In this document: one piece after another, positions 21,854 to 34,743 of the stretch
How positions within the stretch are numbered: position 1 is the first letter of the stretch
How the letters are laid out: every line of letters begins with the position of its first letter
NCBI GenBank assembly: GCA_002633005.1
Contig: NMRA01000159.1
Coordinates: 512,473 to 576,472, forward strand
Length of the DNA stretch: 64,000 nucleotides
Reading direction: 5' to 3'
From: Phoronis australis
Lineage: Eukaryota > Phoronida > Phoronidae
Made by a program: the position numbers and the translations under genes
Notes under the pieces: model-generated
The model's input: only the letters and a program-made list of their open reading frames with translations
What the model was told of the DNA's origin: nothing
Database searches by the model: none

Positions 21854-23580
21854 CGTCTCCTTCCTATGGGATATTGATCGACCGTGATGAGCCGCGGGAA
21901 CTCTGGTCCAAAGATCTAGGAAATAAAAAAAGGTAATCCAGATGGCCAGATTTTTGAAACTGATAACCGTTAATATCATGGACATTCCTGGATGTCTCAA
22001 GGTCGACGACCGGTCAGTCAATTGTCTGGTGACATTAAACGAAATCATTTAGATTTACGGCGCTTGTAAAACACGAATTATTGCCAGTGAGGTTTCACGA
22101 GACATTCCCCCATTAAAACTGATTTACGCGCATTATTGGATGTGTCATTATACGTGGCTTAAATACGCGCTGTGTTGTCAGGTATGAGTACTTAAGTGAT
22201 GTTGCCCCATTGTGTTATTCGGACAGCCGTTACGTTAATAGAACAACCGTTGCAATGCACGTCATTTCTCTTTTCTTTCATTGTAATTAGCCGTTGCACT
22301 GAACTTTCATAACAAAATTATGAATAGCAGTGGGCGTTACTTTTAGGAAGATTCGCTTAATATATCAGCTGATCATTAGATAGGGTGAAAGTTAGGAGTG
22401 CGAAGGGACACTTAACATGAAAAAAGCAGATGTCGCAAATTTTGTACCCGGCCACCCATATGTTGGGGGGCAAACCCCGGGGAGGCAGCCATCCGATCTT
22501 GAGTAACCGTGTTTCAACAAAATTTCACGGAGAGTGAGAATGAGGCCTTAGGCCTACCACAGACCGCGGCCAAATAAAATCTGACACGGAATTAGTGACA
22601 TTAAAAACCACACTCTTTCTTCAGTTAACTAAATTATTTATCGATGTTGTACCGCTATTTTGCTGCGAAAGTTGTGGAGCGATGTTATGCGTCGGCTTTC
22701 GGCGCTATGAAATGTAGCGCTAACTATAGGCTAGTTTCTTTTTTCGCCTAATTCTTCAATTAACTGTTCTAATTGCTCCACGAGGTTGCTTATCTGCCTC
22801 TGAAAGTGCAAAAAAATAGTTAATAGAAAAATCAAATCTAATTTGCAAGTTTGCCCTTTCCGCGCACTTACTGTAGCTAGTTCCATTTTCACCTACAGAT
22901 TTGATTTTCCGAAGAGGTTGGATTTTTACCAGTTAGGTTTGATTTTCCGAACACGACTGATTTTTACGAATTTGTTTGATTTTCCAAACAATATTGAGTT
23001 TTAGGAATTGGGCATCGCTTTTCTATTAAGTAGTTTTTGCCCTTTTCATGGTCCCATTGCGCTCAGTGTCTGAAGTCCTGCGTCTGCAAATTGTTGTAGT
23101 ATAGGTTACAGCAGACGGCCACATTACAAGTATGCAGCGGTTGTATTTACACGGTACGCTTCCCGGCAGTGATAAGCCGTCTGCTGTCTGTGCGTGCAAT
23201 TCACTACTTGCACAATTTGGTGACGCTGCAAAAATGATTGTTGTGCATTGTTGTTCAGGACTCATTGCCTCGTGTTTGCATTGAATTTAACAACGCAAAC
23301 GTGAAAGTGCGCGTGTTCCAAATTTGCAGAACCACTGTAGTTTGGACCCAACGCCTCGTTTTCAAGCAAGATGGCGATTTCGTGCAAGTAGTGAATGTGT
23401 CTGAGCTTTTGGTTATTTCAACTCAATGTCAATTTATTTATAGTCGGTTTGAGTAAAGCAAGAAAAAAACATTAGCCACTGGCTAGTATACCGGCAAATG
23501 TTATAAAATAAATAAATATGAAATTAAAGTAAATATTTAAAATATTGTATACAAGATTAACAAGATTGAACTATTAGCAC
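21854..23580. other. No recognised gene
   Basis: At 22895-22990 there are about four degenerate copies of a GATTTTCC...GATTTTTAC motif. Otherwise nothing is recognised. Confidence 0.5.
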
Positions 23581-23619
23581 GAAAGGAGAGATTGCGATCG
23601 ATTCAAGAAATCACAGGCT

Positions 23620-25380
23620 CAGCGCTTGCAGGGAGGCTCAGTCCATGTGTTTCCATATTGCACAAATGTATTTAAATGTAGGCTCGATTTCGCCTCCTCT
23701 GACAGAGAATTCCATATAGAACCATAGCCTCTGAAAGATGGCAGACCATAACGAGTGGTTCTGCACTGGGGAATGTTTGTCCTGTTGGATAATCTCAAGT
23801 TATATGGGGTTCTGCGAATTGTGAGAAGGTCCCACAGACATGGGGATACAAGTGGTTCAAAATTTTGGAAGCTTCTTTTAGAATCATTCTCTGTCTACCA
23901 AGCTCAAGAGTAGGCAGATTAGATCTCTGTAATAGTGTTTCATATGAGCAAGAAAAATCACCCAATACAAATCACAGGGTTCTATTTACACCTCATTCAC
24001 TCTCATGTCTATTGGCTTGGCCATAAAAAATGCCAGATTAAAGCACAGTAGAGAAACTGGTATAAAATAAAACATCGAAAAATCATCATCCGGCTACTAA
24101 AGTCTAAAGTCCTAGCCAGATGCTGTAAAACATTGAGCTGAGCTCCTGCCTCTCGGCATAAAACGTTAACATGGTTGTCAAAACTCAGGTCCTCATCGAG
24201 TAGGACACAAAGTAATTTTACGTCCACCTCATTGGTGATTTTGGCTCTTTCAACCTCGACAACAGTCCTGGATACATTTCTGGAGTCATGGAGAAATATT
24301 GAATGAAATTTTGATGGATTTGCCTCCATCATATTTTGCTTGAACCATTGCTTTTGAAGACTCATATTTCAGTATGACATTAATGACACCATCTCTTGTG
24401 CGAGCACTTGCTGAGATAGTGTTATCATCAGCATAATTATATAACTGCGCCTCAGTAAATAAGGCACTGATTCACAAAAATATTGAACAGAACTGGATCT
24501 ATGATGGATCCCTGTGACGCTCCCTTGAATATTTCTGGTCAATCAATAGACACTCCACCGATCCTGACACGCTGTTTTCTTCCTGACAGATAGGACCATA
24601 AAAAGGCACAGTGCCTGTTCACTCACACCGTACGCTTTCAATTTTGCGATCATAAGCTGATGCGGGAGGCAGTCGAACGCTTTAGTCAGATCCATAAGCA
24701 CTGCTCCAGCACATTGATTTTGTTCAGCAGCCAACCTCCAATCCTCGACCATACGTAGTAAAAGCGATTGGCAACTATATCTGCTCCTATAGGTAGCAAT
24801 TCGCGGATCCAATATAATATCTCAAAACGGGTTTATCTGTAATAACACGAGCCTCTCAAAAATCTTGGAAAGAGCTGACAGTATACTCACTGGTCTGTAA
24901 TCTTCCATCTTCAGTCTGCCAATCCTTTTTAAAACCTGACACTACTTCAGCAAGTTTTGCCATGTCCGGAAATTTGCTAGTGTCAATGCTCTGATTAAAA
25001 TAGTAGCTATATGATATCTTACAAACTTATCAACTGGTTTAAGCTACTTAGCTGGAATGTGATCACTACCAGTGGACTTCTTTGTGTCGAGACATTCGAT
25101 AACTTTTCCACCTCAGTCGGAGTAGTGTGCGCAAAGGAGAAGTTTCCACTCTTTATTCTAGTTTTAATAACCTCAATACTAGGATAGTTCACATAATGGT
25201 CAACACACTTGCTCACAAAGGATTCATTTGTCTTTGATGACAGTGTGAGATCAACAGCACCAACAACTTGCTGGACAGGAATTAATTCTAAGAAACTGCG
25301 TTCCACATAAGGTACTGATATTATCCTGGAATGTAATACATCTTTTGCCCATCGCGTATCAATCTGATCCGATGCAAAGT
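23620..25380 (-). mobile_element. Decayed LINE (CR1/jockey-like RT)
   Basis: Read on the minus strand from right to left: a linker ending TTPTEVEKL (about 25090), an RT palm block AVLMDLTKAFDCLPHQL (about 24690), the RT tail VDVKLLCVLLDEDLSFDNHV (about 24200), SRMMIFRCFILYQF (about 24050), and a C-terminal stretch LRLSNRTNIPQCRTTRYGLP continuing to FRGYGSIWNSLS (about 23700-23800). Frames shift and stops intervene, so it is dead. It resembles the fragment at 890-1440. Confidence 0.85.
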
Positions 25381-25389
25381 CCTGCATGC

Positions 25390-26640
25390 TGCTAGCTCCA
25401 TCATTAATCGCAATATTTGGAATTTTCATTGCCTTGGTCAGAGCAATGTACTTTATCCATCTGCTTAATTTGTATTTTTCCTTTAAAACCTCCTAAGATA
25501 ATAATTTACTTTCGAAATCTAATAAGTCTTGAACAAAAACAATTCCAGCAGTTTTTCTAGTCATCAAAATATTTCTGTTATTCCATACTACTTGATTTTT
25601 CAAGCCAATATTCTTATGTAAGTAGTCTGTTATTTCCCTAGGACCATAACATATCAGAGTACCATAAGTTGAAAATTTCTATGAGCACGTTTTTATAAGC
25701 ATATTTAGGTTTTACGATTAAACAACCTCCATAGTTTCTAAACATATTTAGGAAATATTTTCCGTTTTTTTATTTTTCCTTTTACAAATCGTTTATTCCA
25801 CTGGAACCGTTAAGCCCTACGCTTTTCCTTACTATTGTCAGCTATATCTCTTCTACACTTTTGGGGATTTATTTTGTCAGATGAAGCCCTGAATAATATT
25901 ATTTATGTCCCGTCTCTTGTTAGGAGGCATACCTAAGGTATTCATAACATAAATTATTTTCGACATAGGAAAGGTTTTGATCACCTCAGTTCTTCCTAAT
26001 AAAGAAACACTGTGGCTTTTCCATATATCTAAAGTTTTTTATTTTGGCATCATAATTACGGCCATTGTTTTCTTCTTTATGGTGTCCAAAATACGTGCCC
26101 AAATATTTGATTGACTTTCCAGACACGAAGTTATACAAAATTTCGTTGCATTTGTTATCCTTGCCAAGATGAAGTCCTTCGCTCTTGTTTGGTTTTAACT
26201 TTAATCTAGACACTTCCCTAAAACTTTGAATGAAGTGTAGTGAATTGAAACCCGATACCTTGCCCTGAGGAAATGTTGTTGTATCGTCAGCATACTGCAT
26301 TATCTTAAATTCACTTCCTTCAATAATAATACCTCTAATCAAATTACTTTTCTAGTATAATAAGCCATTACTTCGACACATAAACAAAATAAGTGACCTG
26401 ACAATGATTCTCCTTGTCTGACACCTCTTTTAAGTTTAACATAGTCAGTAGACAGGCCATTGTTAATAACACATGAAGTAGGATTGTTATACCATGGGCN
26501 TCAGTGCTGCACCGCCAATGTATAGAGAATTTTAACCCATTATTTAAAATTATGGCAAAAATTAAAGGCATGCAAACCCTATGTGTAAATTTCCATTCGA
26601 TTGTGTCAGGAAATTACATGATTTAAATTGTTGTAATCAT
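25390..26640 (-). mobile_element. Decayed LINE (L1/Tx1-like RT)
   Basis: Minus-strand remnants include KLKRGVRQGESLS, then LFCLCVEVMAYY (about 26360-26450), FKIMQYADDTTTF with the YADD catalytic box (about 26300), SGKSIKYLGTYFG (about 26100), FPMSKIIYVMNTLGMPPNKR (about 25940) and a C-terminal RKTAGIVFVQDLLDF block (about 25540). These are typical of L1-like elements. The N at 26500 lies inside it and coincides with a frame change. Confidence 0.85.
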
Positions 26641-28880
26641 CATTTAGGTGGATTACACAATTTAGCTTTAGTTGAAACATACACCCAACATGTAATGAGA
26701 ACTGCATGTTAAAATAATTCATTCAACAACAACAAACTATTTGTAAGCAAAATGCAATGTCAAATATTCTAATTGTTGTTACTTAACAGGCCACACTATT
26801 AAAAAGATTTTGGCTTGTAGTAATACCACTTGCTGCAACTTAAAAATATTTCGGAATCAAACTAAAGTAGTCACACTCTCAATTACAGCTGCCAAAAAAT
26901 TAAACATTTCTTTTCATCGAAAATTGCCGAAATTTCTAAAAAGGATTCAGCTACTTTTCAATTATGCCTTGGTGCTATTTTTGGCCTGATTTCCCTTTGG
27001 CTTATAGCCATAAAACTTCCACGAACTTCGAAGCCAGATGAATTTCCACAAAATTTTTTGAAAACTACTGTACATACAGTCAAAAATCGTCAGCAATTTT
27101 TTGAAATCTATAACTCTCCTTGAAGCAGGCAAAAGCTTGTCGTCTTTCCTCTTTCCAGCACAGTTGTACTTCAGAATGTATCATTCGAAATCAAAGATCA
27201 GAGTGATGAGTAACAGCAGTGTCCACTGTAACTTATAGTGTTACTAGAATGAGCACACACACCCCATACACACGTCAGAGTGACAGCACAGCAAGATAAT
27301 TGTACAAGAAATACAATTGTGCAATACACTTCACGTGTTTACGTCATATAAACGGGAATAGATAGAACGTGTTAAGACCACGCTTTCATTCTGCGACACT
27401 TAATTGAATCTAAATCACTTGTGCCCTGACATACAGAAAGCAACTATTACTGTTTCTCCAGCATATGTTAATGGTCATTAACATACAGACATGAGCAGTA
27501 CGTCACATGGATACTCAGGCTGGATGGGCCATATAAGTTACTCGACAAAAAACAAAACAAGTTGACAGTAACATATCTGAAATCTTTTGTTGTGCTAACG
27601 TAAAAGTAAATCCAAAATGAACAGTTATTCAATAAAGAGACAACTTAATAAACTAAGAGATAACAAGAAATTTGAAAACCATGTCATTCCTGGCTGGCAC
27701 CAGCAAAGGGTCCGAGTGATTTTTGAGCGATGACAGGCAGACCAATAGACCAAAACAACCCCAAACAAATGAACAATTATGACACAATTACAATATTGTA
27801 GTACAGCACACAAGTTTGATGAAAATGCAGAAGAATCTGGCCTATATAGATGACTTTACGTCCGAATAACGCTTGAATAATCTGATTAATTTGTTCACGT
27901 TTCATATAGAGTGGAGTATTGTTCTTTTTTTTCAGCAACAAAATTTTTATATGTCGCCTGTAAATTATCAATTGTTTGTTCTAATTACTCATAAGTTGAT
28001 AAAGTTTTTCGTTGTTGGAATATTGACCTTTCCTTTCTGTTTAGTCCGTTCAGTTAATGTTATTAGTGAAATGAACATTTTCCCATAGCCAAATTGTTTT
28101 CATTTATAGAAAGCTCATTAGAAACTTCAGAGTTCAGCTTTTTGCAGAGAAATGTTGCTTTTCAGATTTCAGGTGTGTTTCTTGCAACAGAATCTAAAAT
28201 AAAAGAGTATGAAACAACCAGATGACCACCTGGGATTGCCACTTTTAAAGCCAGGGGATACTTTGATTTGCTGTTATAAGAATCAAATAAAGTGCGATTT
28301 TATAGCTGATCAAGACTTAGTGAGAGAGGATATAATTCTTTGGAAGTTTGCCACCATTTCCCGTCATCATAGCGTGGACCTCATTTTGCGTTACTTTTTA
28401 CCATCATCTGATCATCTTCTCTGTGTGTGATGAGAACTCCTTGAGAATTAAGTTTCACGTACCGGTAGGAAAATTGTTGTTTACTTTTTGTTGTTTCCAC
28501 TCCATTAACTACTTTGGGCGATTTAGAACAGGCACTAACAAAACACAAATGAATTACCAATTAGTGATTGCACACTCAGTTAATGTTACGTAAACTTAAT
28601 TGAAGAGTATTTATTTATAGGTACCCTGAGTACATGCATAGCTATTTTCTCTTCTTTTAATGACGGAGTTTTAATGTGTTGGGGAGTATTTTGGTGCTGT
28701 CTTGGGACTGAAGTTCCCTAATCTATTTCTCCTGGTTTTATCTCCACTGTTACATAAATCAGTCTCAGTCCCTGGCTGAAGTGGTTGTAGGTGACAACCA
28801 ACACTATCACAACAAATAGACTTAAAAAGAGCCTTGCAGGGTACAGACTACTGTACATGGGATTCTAGGAACTGAAGCAA
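26641..28880. other. No recognised gene
   Basis: AT-rich. Short ORFs on both strands have no family signature. Confidence 0.5.
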
Positions 28881-28897
28881 TACACAATTAGGCCTAC

Positions 28898-28965
28898 TTC
28901 AGGAATCAAGGAAAATGCTTGATATTTAGAGGAAAAAACAGAAAATTTTTCCTGGGCGAACACCC
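28898..28965 (+). repeat. Short repeat shared with 43578-43640
   Basis: TTCAGGAATCAAGGAAAATG and the following GGAAAAAACA-AAAATTTTCCT are shared with the segment near the right end of the insertion at 42610-43692, indicating another member of that element family. Confidence 0.7.
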
Positions 28966-30490
28966 CTCCCTACGGTCGCAAAAGTGACTCAATTGTGTAT
29001 TTGACCTGTTCACTTCAATGTTGTGTTAACCAAGCGTATGTAGAACGTTTGACTGAACACGTCTAGCCAAAACATAGTCTGGGATCGAACACAATGATGA
29101 TGGTTCCAAGAAAACGTCCTAAATTGTCATATGGAGTTAGATGTTTCATTCTACCATGACAAAAGAATAGTTTATATAATTGTGACGTCAGCGTATTTCT
29201 AAGCTGTAAGGTCAATCACCTTAGTTAGCTTCAGTCTCATTTTGGGATGCATATAAAGTGTACAGTAAGCTTGTTCAAAGTGTCTCTTTTAATACTTGTA
29301 CGAAAATGGAGAATTAGTTTAAATTCAATGTAGTGGCCATTTTTAGTTTACACATTCAAATGAAAAACTATAAATAAATGGTAAATGGCCAAAACGGGGT
29401 GCAAAGCCCGTTGCCGCACGGGGATATGAGAAGTTGGATCCCCCTATTGTCTGGGTCTCGAAAGGAGCGTGGTGGTGAATGCTAGACGCAGATGTGGAAC
29501 CCGGTGCCACATGCGAGCATGGGATGAAGTGAGATCCTCCCATCGGGGGGGAGGGGGGAGGGGTTGGGAGACCTTCCTCAAGCAAAATTTGAAAATTAGA
29601 TGTAATTGGCTGGTTTGCTCATTATAGACAAGGCCTTAACCCAAGCATCATGTAGTCGAGTATCTGGGTAAAGGACACTTCGTAAGACAAATTGGCAATG
29701 AAGTGTCCGGCCTAGTGTGATCTCTGTCGCACTTGACTTGAGTACAAAAAACAGTGTTAAAATTCAATAATCCACGAAGTGACAACATTAGAACAAAAAA
29801 TATGTGAACTTTGTAGACATAATAATCTAATTCGTGTATAACGAAACCTCCGTTGATATCGTCTTGCTAAACATATATCAGTGATAGTGGATTAGCATTG
29901 GCCGGCGTATCAGACGCCNTCATGCCATGTCATCCTATTACACCCCACACGTTTGTAACTCGAATTTGACTGATGTATAGTAAAGTTGTCTTGCGCGATA
30001 TCATACAGCGTACATGTACAGTACATGTAATACTTGAAAAAAAAAACTGTTTTCCAAAGAATTGCTAGTGTGGCCTGCGCCGTGGTCTGGTCGCGAGTCT
30101 GTTTGAAGATGCACTCTAACAAGTTACATGTATGTCTATACAAGGAATGACCAAGGGGCACTCACATTGACAAAGTGACCGCATTCGCGAACAGCGTACA
30201 GTACCAGAACTTGCGGGGAGGCTGTATTTCACAACAAAGTCTTGCGGGAGTCGTGCGATGTTCAGCGGGCCTCCTAAGGAGCCCTAGTGACGACCTCAAC
30301 ACCTATCGTCTTTCTACCTGCAATAAGCACCACTGCCGTTTTCTATGCTGGGAATTTCCTCAGAAAGGCCCATGCCAGTGGGCATTTATTTGATGTTAGT
30401 ACTTCGGGTTTCAAGCGTTCAGACATTGGGACGGTTATTTCAAAAATTGCAAGAGATGCAAATGGGTCCTGGGATACATCGTCAAGGTTT
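28966..30490. other. No recognised gene; G-rich run
   Basis: A plus-strand G-run cluster at about 29545-29569 has four runs of at least three G and could form a quadruplex. An N at 29919 marks a probable assembly join. Confidence 0.45.
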
Positions 30491-30499
30491 GAAGTAGTC

Positions 30500-30785
30500 C
30501 ATGATGAACAGATCTAATTTATTTGCGCACGCTGTAAGTCTTTTGAATGGACTTGGTAACCTCAGGGGGCTTAGTGCCAACTGAGCTGCGAAACGAGATG
30601 CTGACAATGTAGAGGCGTACAAGCTCATTGACACAGCAGTTGACGAAGTACAAGCGTTGGGAACAAACGTCGAAGATGTCTGGGTAGAATGGTTCCAAGA
30701 ACAGCAAGCCATTGGATCCGATGTACAGTTTCCTCGGCAGTCTAGACAACAGAAAGATAGGACAAACGTGAAACACCCAGGTAAT
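30500..30785 (+). mobile_element. hAT-like transposase fragment
   Basis: The plus frame contains NLFAHAVSLLNGLGNLR, a stop, then NVEAYKLIDTAVDEVQALG, DVWVEWFQEQQAIGSDVQFP and RQSRQQKDRTNVKHP. The pattern of an acidic helix, IGxDVxxPR, RQ and RTNV resembles the central part of hAT/ZMYM-type (52-kDa repressor-like) transposases. No DDE motifs or dimerisation domain remain. A GTAATA could act as a donor after HPG, so a domesticated exon is a weaker alternative. Confidence 0.5.
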
Positions 30786-30789
30786 AATT

Positions 30790-33340
30790 ATACACAGTTT
30801 GTAATAATGTCGTTTTTTTATGCTTGTGTACAATGAAAACAAAATAGCAATTATTTTTTGGACATGCCAAATTTACCCAGCACAGCAGAGGGTCTACAAG
30901 AGCACAGAAACTGATTCTGGCTTGTATTTCCACTTGAGTCTATCTTCTTTATATCCAAAATCTTATTTCACGTAGTGCGTAGTTAAATCTGTACTCCATA
31001 CTTGTTTCTTCCAGTGAGTACTACAGAACGGTGCGAAAACCCTCCCTAGACAACCTCTCGCAGCAGTTGACCATCAGATGTATGAACTACTGTACACGTA
31101 TGAGCATCCACTGGGGATTAAAAAGTGTCTAGAGAAAGGTTTTCAATTCAAATTTTTTGCAAAGTACGTTTTAGGTCTCGCGACAGACCAGGCCAGCTTG
31201 ATTTGTGTAGATATCGAGTTTCAGTGTACTTCTGATCCCTCGGCGAACCAGACTTGTGATGTTTTTTACCAAAGTGTGCTTTGTTAACTATTTATCTCAG
31301 CCAGTACTATTTGGTCCCGCGACAGATTGACTATTTTTATAGGGATAACAACCATAGGTGTACTTTTGGTCTCGTGACGGACCTGGCAAGAGTTTTTGTG
31401 TACTCTCAGTGTACATCTGGTCCCTCTGCGAACTGCTCCTGTATATCTTTTCACCACGGTGTAGGCCTACAGAGTGTTTTGGTTTCATGAAACTGTTTTC
31501 AGATGATTTGTTTCCTGATACATTTGACATTTTTCAATTGTTGTCAACGTGATTCAGCTTAATAAAGTGATACTTAATTGCTTTTGTCGCTTTTAATAAT
31601 AGACTATGAGCTGAGAGCACCATCGTTCGCCAGTTTTTCTCGTAACGAGACAGAACACATGTTTATTTCCGGACTAACAGTACAGGTCTTCGTTCTTAAA
31701 CAGCTTGAGGCTGTTGTGATCATCTGATATTCAAGTTTTTACGCCCCGTCTGTGCTCCTTATGCTCTTGAATATTTGGTAGTTGTCTAAGCCCCTGTATA
31801 CACACCACACTTTTTCGCATGCTAAAAAGGTGCGTGTAAGCAGATGTTCCAACAAAAAATTTTGCTGGTGGTGTGACTCATACCCAGATGTGCATAAATA
31901 TGGTTTCACGAAACTTATGAGCCAAGTTCATGTCACGAAATCGAGAAGGGCTTTTAATTATCTTAAGAAAAACTCCAGGGACATGTTAAGTGCCAGAAAC
32001 GTACCAGGATGCATGGAAATTTCACTGTCTACAAAAATAAAACGTTATCTTACACGGGAGGGGGGTTTACCCCCCGCTCGGCGCCACGCGCCTCGGATTC
32101 GACCTTTGCGGGAATCCTGGACGATTTATATAATCCAGTCCAGGCAGCAGACGAACTTTCTGAGACTGGTTAACACTGATTCAATATCGTCATTTTGGCG
32201 CATGGTTATGGTTTATTAAACAGATGGATGTCACGCCCTGCAGTGTAATTCACAACTGATGTCTTTTGTAAACTCGGACACGATGAAATGAATGAAGCAG
32301 AAATCTTACTGTTTCTTACTTCATTAGCAAACCCTGGCCCTTTCCCATTTTAGAAAAGTCGTATCGAGGTCGTTGCCTGGTCCCCGGCATTGTCGGAATA
32401 CCAGGTAGAAACGAGGTACGAAAGGAGATTGAATTATTGTGTTTAACGGTGGCACAATTCAAGATCCCAATGTACAATTATTATTTTCCCTTTCGACCCA
32501 CAAACGGCGAAAGGTGCCATGTGACTTGTACGTATTCATTATTACTAGCGATGATTTTTACTAGCGATCATTTTTACTTGCGATTCACTTTACTAGCGAT
32601 CATTTTACCAGCGATCATTTTTACTACTAGCGATTTTTGCGTGGCGGTGAAGTTTCCCCGTCACGATTAGGTGTGTGGCGGACAATTTGAGTACGATTTA
32701 CGAGTGGCGGGGCCAAAAAGGAGCGTGGCGGGCCGCCCAGAAGTTTACACGCAGGGGAAACCCTGATTTTGTAAAATCATAAATATTGGATGTAGAAAAA
32801 ATCGATGTCATTTCATACAATGTCTTTGTGTTGTTTTTGTATAATTTAACGGAAAGTCTTTAAATATTTTATAAAAATTCATTCATAGCGTGTACAGAAT
32901 ACTAGGCTGGGTGTTAAGTTCCAATGTTTACTATTACTACTACCATGAAGAGATCTTCCTGCTACTACTATACTAGTGATAATGAGAGTGGCGGTAAGCT
33001 GTCCGAGATGTGTACTGCTAGTAGAAACCAGGCGAATTTTTCTCATGTTTTTTCGAAAATCATTTTTTCTCAAGTGATGTAGACAAAAAAAATGAAGCGA
33101 ACGTTGTCTCCGTTATCCGTTGCCAGAGGGGAGCCTCTGGAAAAGCGCCGCACAGGAGACCCTAACAATGCCCTGACCAAGGTCATCAAAAGGTAAACCA
33201 TGCAATGTTGTTAAATGTTTACAAGGTGTACATGAACAGAACATTATCCAATAATGAGCAAATGGCTTGGTGTCAATGAACTCAGATAGCTGACATTATC
33301 GCACTGGGTGTAATTGGTCTATTATTTAGAATATTTTCCA
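30790..33340. other. No recognised gene
   Basis: The longest frame (31782-32219, 145 codons, plus) has no recognisable domain and contains a patch at 32055-32100 unlike its surroundings. A degenerate tandem repeat lies at 32543-32640. Confidence 0.4.
32543..32640 (+). repeat. Degenerate tandem repeat, unit near TACTAGCGATCATTTT
   Basis: About five imperfect copies of a 16-19 base unit with the core ACTAGCGAT and a T-rich tail. Confidence 0.85.
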
Positions 33341-33342
33341 CT

Positions 33343-33612
33343 TCACATAAAGGTGTTTAGAACTCCGTCACTAAGCTTTGTAAGGACCTCTGTACGTGTT
33401 TCCCAGAATGGGACGAGATAAACTTCCATGTTATACCTTGCTTGTTTGCCAGTGTTTTGTGCAATGTATTTACGGATGGCACTCCTCCCTCTGATAGGGA
33501 ATTTCTCTCTAATTGCCCAAGGGTATTTTAACAACCCATGTGCCTGACCTGCCAGTGTCACGACTGCGCACTGCGTATAACATAAGGTCAGTGACATGGC
33601 CGGTTGGAACAT
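33343..33612 (-). other. 89-codon ORF of unknown nature
   Basis: The minus-strand frame has balanced amino-acid composition (LLKYPWAIREKFPIRGRS, then YNMEVYLVPFWETRTEVL) and could be an exon or part of a decayed element protein. No family is recognised. Confidence 0.25.
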
Positions 33613-33619
33613 GAATTAG

Positions 33620-34740
33620 TGGTCTGTAGTTTACAGCCAAAGGCCTATTACTTAATCTTGAATTTTACAAGCGCCTGTTATACCGCATGGTTCGTAATGA
33701 AGGTCATTGCAATGGTCATACACAAATATGTATTTAATGAGAAATTATATGTTGTTTTAGATCGGTAGTTAGCTATTGGTTGTGTAGTTGTTGATATTGG
33801 AAACAAATCAGCATCAGTGAATAACTTAAGTGCATGGTGTCTCATTCCCTCCGCATGGGCGGCGCACCANCAAATTGGCTTCACGGCATCAGCTCACGTT
33901 TGACGTTGGGCCGACGCGTTGAGTTGGATTCCCGCGCTGTGTCACGGCGCCGCGGATCGAAGCGCCGTGTCGCTTGTGTGGCGGCCGCGGCGGCGGCGGG
34001 TGCCGAGACCCGGCGACGCGGATAGAGCTGCATAGTACGCTGGTCTGATGGCGTCAAATTTAACTTGAAAGGAAAAGTCTTAAAAATGCGTCTATTATCG
34101 CCGCCTAAATAGCTTTTGCTCCAAAAAATTTCACTCCACTGACTGAGGCATGTCGGCGAGCAGGGCAGCACCCGCTTCCCATGCGGTAGCGGGGCTTCAT
34201 CGTCTCAACACTCATGAGTCGTTTTTTCAATATCAAATAAAGGGTGTTCATTGATTAAACACTCACTTCTCTATAAACTGCCATGAATTAAACGGTAGAC
34301 TTCAGGCCTAAGTTAACTTCTCTGCAACAGATGTCGCGACGTAACAGGAAACGAACTGAGTTAAAGCGCAACATTCCAAAAACCGCTAAGTCGGCCAGTA
34401 TTTGTTCGAGTTGGAAGGAATTAAAGACATCGACGGCCTCCTAAGGCGCCCCTCTATGCGCACAAGGTATTTATAACAATGTGACTTCGATGTTGGATGC
34501 ATAATTTGCTAGAATGCTCCCGTCTCTACTGCGGCCAGGTGGAGACGATGTCACTGTCTGTCCTGATGACCTGAGCCTGAGGTTGAGGCGGATTTATATA
34601 TATATAATTTCACCATTACGGCATTTTCCTGTTGATCCCAACTTGTTCGATTATATATCCCAACAACAAGTTGGGAAGATGACCATTGTAGCCAATTACG
34701 CAACTGATAAACTCCATACTGTCATTTATGGTTGCAGGGC
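33620..34740. other. Unassigned, with a GC-rich block
   Basis: Bases about 33886-34025 are strikingly GC- and CpG-rich (for example GCGGCCGCGGCGGCGGCGGG) within AT-rich sequence, close to the N at 33870. It could be a small CpG island, a non-native contig end or a repeat. No gene is recognised. Confidence 0.4.
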
Positions 34741-34743
34741 CAC

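Noticed and set aside
31782-32219. 145-aa plus ORF
   Set aside because: Longest unexplained frame in its region, but no family signature and no exon boundaries.
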